Assembly: GCA_016098155.1 (NCBI GenBank)
Contig: JAAAJB010000235.1
Location: 1 to 42,236, forward strand
Length of the DNA: 42,236 nucleotides
From: Actinomortierella ambigua
Lineage: Eukaryota; Mortierellomycota; Mortierellomycetes; Mortierellales; Mortierellaceae
Direction of reading: 5' to 3'
Shown here: positions 10,058 to 17,842 of the stretch, in pieces
How the letters are laid out: every line of letters starts with the position of its first letter
Position numbering within the stretch: position 1 is the stretch's first letter
The notes under the pieces: model-generated
The model's database searches: none
Told to the model about the DNA's origin: nothing
The model's input: only the letters and a program-made list of their open reading frames with translations
Made by a program: the position numbers and the translations under genes

Positions 10058-10916
10058 CTAGAACATTGCGTGGCAGGTTGCAGCGAAAATTTCTTCTCCA
10101 CTCAAGTCCTTGGGAGAAGCGAGAAGGTCGATGGTGTCGCGGACCATGGCGATGGAAATCTTTTCCACAAGAGAGTCAGCATACTGCGTCAAATACGACT
10201 GGTTGACCTCGAGAATAGACCTATTGATTCTGATTTGCTGCTCAGGGATAATGGCGCTGTGGTGGTCGTCGGTCTTGATCTCCAAGGCAACGTATAGCAG
10301 CTGGAGCTCGACCACGTCGGAGTTGGCAGCCTTGTCAATCACGACCAGGTTCAAAATCCACTGGTCCATAGACTTGTCTGGGATGTAGCCTGGGACCAGG
10401 TCACGCATGCCACGACCGATCAAGGCCCCGTGTTTGTAAGCCGAATCGCGGACCACCTTCTCAAACTGGATTAAGGAGCCACTGATTTTATCAGAAGACA
10501 GCTCTTGGCGCGTCAGAAGGAACCCGGGGAAGGTTGAAACGCGCCTTAAAAAGTTTTGCAGTGGGACTTCGAGCGACTTTGCAGGTGCCACGGCTGGGGT
10601 GAACGATTCTCTCTTCGCCGAGAAAGCCACGACAGAGGAAACCGCGGCGGCGTGGTTCCCAGGATGTTTGAAGATGTTGACAGGACTAGCATTAGGATCG
10701 GTGGTGTCTTGGCCAACAAAGATAGCACCGGATGCAATAGCTCTGGTGGTCTGCCTGGCCATCACAGCGACAGCTATTATTGAGGAAGGCGTCGATGTTT
10801 GATAAGTGGTATAGGAGACTAGAGTTGTTCACCAAATGTGTTCAGTCTTGTATTCCCTTAGCTGTTAATGATCACATACCTGAACAGAGAAGGAGAAGCG
10901 ACTTGGAGAGAAGCAT
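10058..10916 (-). CDS. Copy C: secreted tandem-family protein, unknown function (chimeric flanks)
   Basis: Exon 1 is 10880-10916 and exon 2 is 10058-10773, with a 106-nt phase-1 intron (10774-10879). The product is 250 aa. The signal peptide is 1-18 (MLLSKSLLLLCSAVAVMA). SGAIFVG is at 27-33, FPGF at 94-97, SGSLIQFE at 110-117, RDLVPGYIPD at 136-145, IPEQ at 188-191, an NRS sequon at 196-198, and SPKD at 232-235. The lone mature cysteine is at 246 in AATCHAMF. The promoter and intron match the B class, but the C-terminal half and 3' flank match A' and C'. Cellular target and activity are unknown. Confidence 0.87.
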
Positions 10917-10989
10917 TGTGAAGGATGTCAGTGAGGTCAAGAAAGTGTGTAGAATTGCAAGCAAAGGTAAGAGATTGAAAGAGCCCTGC

Positions 10990-11262
10990 GAAAGGTGGTG
11001 TTTTATAGCACTTGCACAGGTGGGCGCATCTTTAATCGTAAGCAACGGCGTTGTCCAGACAGACCATTGGGAATTTGTTGAACCCCTCCCCCTTCTCCCG
11101 GGACATGCTGCTCTCGCCCATGATTGATCTCACATGGGTCGTACAAGGGGGAGGGATCCCTTGCTTTCTTCGCGTACCATGGAAGAGAATCTCCCACGCA
11201 CATGTTCAACTGGACCAATCTATTCGAAGGATCATCTCCCTCGCCTCCTTGTTGCACAAGGG
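10990..11262. repeat. B-class upstream block, copy 3 (promoter of copy C)
   Basis: Carries CTATAAAA at 11001-11008 and GCTTACGATT at 11034-11043 on the minus strand. It aligns with 5755-6090 and 9355-9625, including the TCTCCCAC and GGACCA segments. Confidence 0.65.
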
Positions 11263-11727
11263 GTGAGAAGATCACAACACGGCGACAGACGACTATAAAC
11301 AAATGTATTGCTGATTTTAGGTAAAAATTCTTGCAATCGGCAATAGAATCATGCTTTTTTAAAACAACTACCTAATAGAATGCACTTTTCTGGGTCTACT
11401 CGGTATGTCGCCGCCACACATGGCCCGTTCAGCCAACATCGGATAGCAATACTCCATCCTCCCATCACTTGGCACCTGCCCTTTCCAATGCATGCGACAT
11501 TGGTCCTTGAGGCACACACTTTCCATGCTTGGAATAGACATAAAACCATACAGCAAAGTGAAAAGGTAAGAGTTCATCATCTAAATTCCTTTATTGCGTT
11601 ACAGTCGAGCATGCTAGAAGAGGGGACCTGGTAAAGCTGTTTTCAGCAATAGTAAAAGGTAGCGAAAGGGTGGAAGGTAGGTTCGAGGGAGGCACAAAGG
11701 ATTCAAGATGCAAGATCCAGAGCAGCG
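11263..11727. other. Spacer with 3' flank of copy C'
   Basis: Resembles 9630-10057. The minus-strand AATAAA at 11590-11595 is the probable poly(A) signal of C'. No gene. Confidence 0.5.
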
Positions 11728-12588
11728 CTAGAACATTGCGTGGCAGGTTGCAGCGAAAATTTCTTCTCCACTCAGGTCCTTGGGAGAAGTGAGAAAGTGA
11801 ATGGCATCGTCAACCGTGGCGATTGGAAGTCTCTCGGCAAGGTATTCGGCATTTTGGATCAAGTATGACTGGTTGACCTGGATAGTAGTCTTAGCGATTC
11901 CGATGGGCTGCTCAGGGATAATGGCGTTGTGAAGGTTGTCCGTCTTGATCTCCATGGCAATATAGAACAGCTGGAGCTCAACAACGTCGGAGTTGGCAGC
12001 CTTTTCAATCACCAGCAGGCTCAAAACCCACCGGTCCATAGTCTTGTCTGGGATGTAGCCTGGGACAAGATCACGCATGCTACGACCGATCAAGGCCCCG
12101 TGCTTTTGAGCCGAATCGCGGACCATCTGCTCAAACTGGATCAAGGAGCCAGTGAGTTTTTTAGTCGTATAGTCGCTGCGCATCAGGCGGAACCCGGGGA
12201 ACATTGCAATGTGATTTATAAAGTTATCCAGTGGGGCTTCGAGCGACTTTGCAGGTGCCACAGCTGGGGTGAATGATTCTTTCTTAGCAGAGTACATCAG
12301 GACCGAGGAAACCACGGCGGCGTGGTTCCCGGGATGTCTGAAGATATCGACAGGGCTAGCATTAGGATCGGTGGTGTCTTTTCCAGCAAAGACGACACCG
12401 GAAGCAACAGCTCTGGAGGTCTGCCTGGCCATCACAACGACAGCTATCATGGAGGCAAAGAACCTCTAGCTGGTGAGTGATTCAGAAAGCTAAATGTATT
12501 CTTGACAGGAGTCTGTTGTATACGGTTTAGGTTGCGCAAATAATCAAATACCTGAACAGAGAAGAAGGAGCGACTTGGAGAGAAGCAT
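11728..12588 (-). CDS. Copy C': secreted tandem-family protein, unknown function
   Basis: Exon 1 is 12552-12588 and exon 2 is 11728-12443. The phase-1 intron is 108 nt (12444-12551) with a GTATTT donor and an ATAG acceptor. The product is 250 aa. The signal peptide starts MLLSKSLLLLCS and continues AVVVMA. Signatures are DTTDPNASPVDIF, FPGF, LTGSLIQFE, RDLVPGYIPD and IPEQ. It ends AATCHAMF, as copy C does. Its 3' half is nearly that of C, but its intron is A'-like rather than B-like. It is the last member of the tight array before the divergent D and E genes. Confidence 0.86.
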
Positions 12589-12676
12589 CGCAGAGGATTT
12601 CAGTTAGGGTCAAGGGAGCGAAGTGAATTGAAATCAGAAGTGAAGGATTCAATCAGAGTCCCGCGGATGGTTGAAT

Positions 12677-12684
12677 TTTTATAG
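12677..12684 (-). promoter_or_regulatory. TATA box of copy C'
   Basis: CTATAAAA on the minus strand, 89 nt upstream of the ATG. A shortened ACTTACGAAA element lies at 12727-12736. Confidence 0.6.
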
Positions 12685-12736
12685 TCCTTTAGCCACTCTT
12701 GAAGGACTGCAGATGCTAGCTCAACATTTCGTAAGT

Positions 12737-13737
12737 AAATACTAAACAGAAATACCTGTGCATTGGTCTTTTGAGTCACAGCATGTTGTTCATGAGACGA
12801 GTTGATTGCACACTCAATCGGAGTGCAATGCATGCATGCCATCCCTTACCCTTGATTGCTTTTCTCATGTTCCCTGCGTAACTTGGTTCGGTATTCTCAA
12901 AATAAACAACCCCCACACTCCCCTTTTTTCATTGCTCCGCGAAAAAATACTGCTGGTTACGCAAAAGAGGATGAACTCGTGGTTGAATGTCGAAAGTGTG
13001 AATTACAGCGTACTCAATGATTTTTCACTAGGAGAGAATCTCTTTTTTATTTTTAAATATTTTGTTTTACATGACAACGACCTTGCCTGCATGGACATGG
13101 ATCTACGCGGTGGTCATCACAAGTGAGTTCCATCCGCTTACCATCGGTTATCAACGAACCATCTCTCCATTCTCAGACCCTTGCCTCCAAACCCCCCACA
13201 TGAAAGACACAACATAGGATTTCGAGGCACAAATCTTTGCATGGTTCCAATGGGCCAAAATCTCATCATGCAGCGAAAGGGTGGGAATTTGTGAAAAATT
13301 TACTATCCCCTCGACATGCAGGGGGCTACCCCTGGACGCCAACGTAAGCCGCTTTCATAGAACGCAAGGGGAGAGAAAATTCTCATTGGCTGCGCCACGT
13401 TCAATTCATAGCTGAGATGCCTAGATTACTTTGCCAACTGTTACGACAGGGAAGGGGGTCTGTTAACCTCAAGAAATAAAATCGCATCCTCGCTCTTCTG
13501 GACCGCGTACCCTCTCCCTCCGTCGTTCCGTAGTCTCGCTTTTTGGAGAAAAAAAGATCCTATCGCTTTCAAGACCAATGATGCCCCCTCAAGCAACTTC
13601 TTTATTGTGCTGTTCGCTGTTAAGGAAAGGAGAGATGAGAGCAAACGAGACATTGCAAGGTCAACGGTTGGAACCATGGGTGATAATGCTACAGTAGCAA
13701 AAAAAAAAAAAAGGAAGGGGAGGGGGCGTCATCTTTT
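12737..13737. other. Gene-free spacer between C' and D
   Basis: Scattered short matches to the array's upstream blocks occur (for example TTGATTGCTTTTCTCA near 12852 and GGATCTACGCGGTG near 13088). A 14-A run sits at 13699-13712. The D poly(A) signal (AATAAA, minus) is at 13601-13606. The short ORFs show no recognisable features. Confidence 0.45.
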
Positions 13738-14550
13738 TTACGTCTCCTTTTCAACACCGACATGAGGCTCCTCGAAACACGACATTCTCTTGCCTCCGGG
13801 AGAAGTGGCACCCTTGGCCCACTCATCAAAGTTGCCGTTGCCCAAGAGCTCGAAGAGCTTCTCGGCATTGAGGGTCAAGGAAGAGGTGAGGACCTTGAAG
13901 ACGCTGCGGTTGATCTTGTAGCTCTGGGAGGTGTAGGTCTTCTTGCCCTCCTTGTTGACCTCCATGTGCAAGGTCGTGTAGAAGATGGTCACATAGAGCG
14001 ACGAGTCGCCAGGCTTGCCAATGATTGCCATCTGGGTGAAGAGCGAGCGGTCGGCGGTGTCGGAGCTCTTGTTGGCGATCGAGTTGGCCATGTCCTTGAT
14101 CGAGGCGACGACCCTGTTGACATCAGCACCGATCACGCCGTCGTAGGCCCGCTTGATTTCGTCGATCATCACGTTCACATTGACGTTCGTGTGCTTCTGG
14201 GCCGATTGCTCGTTGAACGTGAGCATGAAGCCAGGGAAGGAGCTGACCTTGACAATGTAGTTGCCGAACTGCTCGCTCTGGTCCTCCAACCCTTTGGCTG
14301 GGAAAAAGTTGGTCAGCTTCGCGGCATGGGTCAGGATCGTGCCGACGGCATCCGGGTGGTTGCGCGGGTCTTTGAAAAGACTGACGCCCGTCGCACCTGT
14401 TGCCTTGACGTCTTGGGTGAATGGCTTTGAGACCAGCTCCATTTTGCTATCACGAGGGATACGTGGCGCTGGCAGGTGCGGCGCATGGCGCGGGGTACGG
14501 CCGGTGGCCCAGCGGATGTAGTCTTCGGTCTTGGGTGCAGCTTCGGCCAT
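13738..14550 (-). CDS. D: leaderless divergent relative of the tandem family
   Basis: A single coding exon of 270 aa starts MAEAAPKTEDYIRW. A probable 5'UTR intron lies at 14555-14640 (GTATGT donor, ATTAG acceptor five bases before the ATG). The upstream exon would carry no ATG if transcription starts below the TATA-like box at 14737-14745. The family relation shows in LFKDPRNHPDAVG, AKGLEDQ, SFPGFMLTFNEQ, the alternating strand pattern, the INRSVFKV segment and the lone cysteine near the end (RMSCFEEP). There is no signal peptide, and the N terminus is proline- and arginine-rich, so the protein is probably cytosolic. GC content and codon choice look higher than in the array, closer to the housekeeping genes. 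Function is unknown. Confidence 0.8.
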   Translation of the reverse strand: MAEAAPKTEDYIRWATGRTPRHAPHLPAPRIPRDSKMELVSKPFTQDVKATGATGVSLFKDPRNHPDAVGTILTHAAKLTNFFPAKGLEDQSEQFGNYIVKVSSFPGFMLTFNEQSAQKHTNVNVNVMIDEIKRAYDGVIGADVNRVVASIKDMANSIANKSSDTADRSLFTQMAIIGKPGDSSLYVTIFYTTLHMEVNKEGKKTYTSQSYKINRSVFKVLTSSLTLNAEKLFELLGNGNFDEWAKGATSPGGKRMSCFEEPHVGVEKET

Positions 14551-14736
14551 TGTTCTAATATACACAATGAAGGAGAGAAAACATTAAGTTGTCAAGGGAT
14601 GGGGAAAAGAGCATATGTTTTCGAAGGCATGCATACATACCAGTGCTTTTTTTTCTTCGAGTGCGGTGCAAAAAGGATGGATGAGAGAGAGACTGCTTGG
14701 AATAGGATAAAAAATAGAGAAGTAAAGAAATACCAT

Positions 14737-14745
14737 CCTTTTATG
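14737..14745 (-). promoter_or_regulatory. TATA-like box of gene D
   Basis: ACATAAAAG on the minus strand, about 95 nt upstream of the inferred 5'UTR donor site. It fits the transcript model but is a weak match. Confidence 0.3.
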
Positions 14746-15717
14746 TAGATCAATGAAACATTGACTAACTTTTGATGCCATACATGTTCATGTCCCAAGT
14801 TCTCAAGTGGAGGATGAGATAATGGCCGGCCTCCATCCAATGCCAAAGCACTGAAACGACAAAGTACTCGCACGAGCTCATTGCCGAACGCCAACATGAG
14901 TGCATACATCTTTCGCGACGACAAAAATAGCATCGACGAGGGAAAAAAAAGGGAATTGAGGGCTTTGAGAGGTAGGAATGGCCTGGTCGTTGTTGTACTG
15001 CAAGTTAATTGCATGAAAGGTTGAGACTCGCACGTTCAGACACTGGGTATGATCCTACAATCATCTTTTCGGCTAGAGTAATTGGCTGCTTGTCGCAGTT
15101 GGCGCGAGTGAAACAGACCAACGCGGTCATTAACATTCTCTTGCTCGAGGCGTAGAACGAACTACTTTTTCTACTCGCCCACTGCAGCAGCTAGCGTACA
15201 TTTCGGAATTTCCCACCCTCATCTATCCTACTACGCCCAACTCCAAAACGTCAGTTGTGTGACATGCACGAAGCATTTGCATTCATGCACGCCCTCCTTG
15301 GTCCTATTGGCTCGACTTGCATAGAGTAGATCCAATGTGGTTTGCTCCAATGCTAAACACTCTGCTGTTGTCTGAAATGATCATCTCCAAATCCCACGGT
15401 GCGAGTCTTTGCGTTTTTTTCCCTCAACTATCATGAAAATCTCAAGCTCTTTTACTTTCTTGCCCTTGCGAAGAATATATTTATGATGTTTGTGACCCAG
15501 GTGTGAACGATACCATAGCTCAATTTTCTTTCCTCTCCTCTCACGCATGAAGAATATCAAAAACAAAGAAATATAAAGTAACAAGATACAGAGACCCATG
15601 AGCCCCCGTGTTCTTTGTTTATACACCTAAGAAGAATAAAGGCTACACTTGCAAAAAAAAAATACCACTCATCAACGTGGGAGGCGGAGAGGGGAGAAAA
15701 GGCCGAGGAGAGGGGTT
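14746..15717. other. Gene-free spacer between D and E
   Basis: Contains A- and T-runs and no supported ORF. The E 3'UTR should lie in about 15600-15717, where no perfect AATAAA was found on the minus strand. Confidence 0.4.
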
Positions 15718-16676
15718 CTACAACCAGTTGAAAAGTTCCTGCTCGATGCGACCCCCAAAGCCTTCCGATTCCACGCGGCAGGAAGCGACGGGAGCGTCTT
15801 CGAATTGTCTCTCGACCGGAAGCACCTTTGGGCTAGTCAAGAAGGCCTTGGTGGAGAGGACGTGGTGGATGGGGATCATTGAGGCCAGCTTGACCGCGTT
15901 ATTAATCAGGTAGCTCTCATCGACCGTATAGGTCGAGACTATGAGACGGGCCGACTGTTTGGGAATGTGGGTGGTATGGCTAGCGTCAGCCGCGATGTGC
16001 AAGGTGATGCGCGCGAGAGTGAAGGTCAGTTTTCCATTGCGTTGCAGAATATGGCTGTTGTCCATGGCCAACACATTCAGGAGCCAGATCTTCAGCGAAC
16101 TGTCCCTGTTGTAGCCGGGAATCAGGTCGCGGAGCCCGCGCGCGACCACAGCGATGCGATGGCCAGAGCCGCTGTCACCCGCGCCGCCGTGGTCGCGGAT
16201 GGCCTTCTCAAATTGAGTGAAGGAGCCGTCCAGGTGAATGCTCACGTCGGTGGTGTGGCTGTGGCGGAAGGCTGGGAAGGCCGAGAACTTGCGGATAAAT
16301 TGATCAAAGGTGACGATGATCGTCTTAGGCGGCATCTCGGCAGGCTTGAAACCCGTCATCTCAGCCGATGCCATGGCAACCGAGGCGAGGGCAGCGATGT
16401 GGTTCTCTGGTGTATTGAAGATTTCTTCGGCCGTCGACCCATAATCGGCAGTGTCCCTGCCGATTAAGACTGCACCAGAGACTATAGCATTCACGGAGGC
16501 GTTGACCATCACAACGGCCGCTAGGTAAAGCAAAAAATGACAACGTGAGATTTGCTTGGAAGAGAGGATACCATTTTCCTGTGAGACTCTCGTCTGGTGC
16601 CCTGTAGTGGACAACTTGTCGGGGGCTTTTTTTTACTCTCACCTGAGCAAAGAACAACGAGAGACTTGATAAGCAT
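15718..16676 (-). CDS. E: divergent secreted relative with C-terminal extension
   Basis: Exon 1 is 16643-16676 (34 nt, one codon shorter than in the array) and exon 2 is 15718-16520. The 122-nt phase-1 intron has a GTGAGA donor and a CTAG acceptor. The product is 278 aa with signal peptide MLIKSLVVLCSAAVVMV. Family marks are SGAVLIGRDT, NTPENHIAALASV, FPAF in place of FPGF, LDGSFTQFEKAIRD, RGLRDLIPGYN, IPKQ and LTSPK. The lone mature cysteine sits in PVASCRVE and is followed by about 20 extra residues (ending ELFNWL) absent from the array copies. A Gly-rich insertion precedes the RGLRDL motif. A TATA box is at 16758-16764. Confidence 0.84.
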
Positions 16677-16757
16677 TGTCGGTGGAGAGACAGATGTGAG
16701 AGAGAGTGACAGGCAACAATAGTTGGGTATCTTGGTGTGGGATCAAAGGAGAGGGGA

Positions 16758-16764
16758 TTTTATA
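16758..16764 (-). promoter_or_regulatory. TATA box of gene E
   Basis: TATAAAA on the minus strand, 82 nt upstream of the E start codon, the same spacing as in the array. Confidence 0.6.
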
Positions 16765-17842
16765 CCTTGGAACAAGTCGTTGGTGGCATGATAAATTTTG
16801 CTTTCGATGGGACATCTACGATCAATAAGAACACACATATCAATCCATGCATGTATGATGTTGGGTACGTACAAGGGGTGGGAGTGAGAAAAATGCACAC
16901 TCGCTTATCCGACGGTTCTTTCAAAACAATGTCGTACGTTGCTGCTGGTGATGGTCAAGGCAGGAACGTGGGTGCTATGCGTTTTCAATGTGCTATTGCA
17001 AAGACGCAAACATTCACATTGAGTCAATGGTCGTGTGTGCACTCGAGCTGTGATGGTGCTTACTCGCAAGCGTTCTTAGGAGAGGTTTTGCATGAATCAG
17101 GACTGAATACTTGTACCAAATGCAATCAAGACATAGAAGAAAATGTGCACACAAACACGCATAATTTGCACTCTATGTTATGTTGGGTGGGTTGGAGGTT
17201 GCTTACCATGCATAGCACTGAGTGTGCCGACGATAGACTTGCGCGAGGGGCAGCTGTAGGTGATACAAGAAGCAGGAGTTCTCACCCCCTGGAAGGGCAG
17301 CGTGGGAGCAAGAAAGTCGACGCCATTGATTTTTTATCTCAGTGCTCTTAGCATGTATCCTTCGGAAGGAGGATATGCATCCTCATGTGCGATAGGCCAT
17401 GGTTCGATGCTCGAGTGACATCTCGAAGTGAGTTATACACTCCGACACATGTGCTGATATAATATGAGCTGAGAGTTCACCATGCAGCATGCCCTGTACG
17501 CTCAAAATCGATAGGTCACTCGTTTTGTCCAGACCCCAATGCGACAAGACGGGCTGACAGAGAGTTTCAACGAATGGGTAAAGGATACACTGAATCTTAT
17601 GTCAAACGACGACCGTATCCTGAGAGAAAGGCCAAGCCCATGCAGCTTTGCCAAAGTAATGTCATATCTAAATGAAGTTTATGAATCTGATCATATGGAG
17701 ACCCCTGAGTATTGTTACAAAGGTCAAAGACCAAATAGTACTGACGGGTGGAAGGGTGAAAGGTGGAAGGGTGGAAGGGTGCACAAAGAGGATCCACCCT
17801 CTTCGTTCTTGCCTCTGACAGACTCTTTTTCTTTTGGCTTGC
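16765..17842. other. Spacer upstream of E, downstream of EDC3
   Basis: Two plus-strand open frames lie here (16737-17351, 204 codons; 17539-17901, 120 codons). Neither shows a domain, signal peptide or convincing promoter, and each overlaps a better-supported element: the E TATA region and the EDC3 3' end. Short GGTGGAAGGG-type repeats occur at about 17745-17780. I do not call a gene. Confidence 0.4.

Noticed and set aside
13762..14430. 222-codon plus-strand open frame
   Set aside because: It lies antisense to exon D, which has family homology. The frame is open because of the GC-rich codon pattern of D.
14592..15014. Upstream coding exon with hydrophobic leader joined to D
   Set aside because: The possible donor at 14640 would join D out of frame, and a TATA-like box at 14737-14745 places the upstream exon in the 5'UTR.
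15967..16467. 166-codon plus-strand open frame
   Set aside because: Antisense shadow of gene E exon 2.
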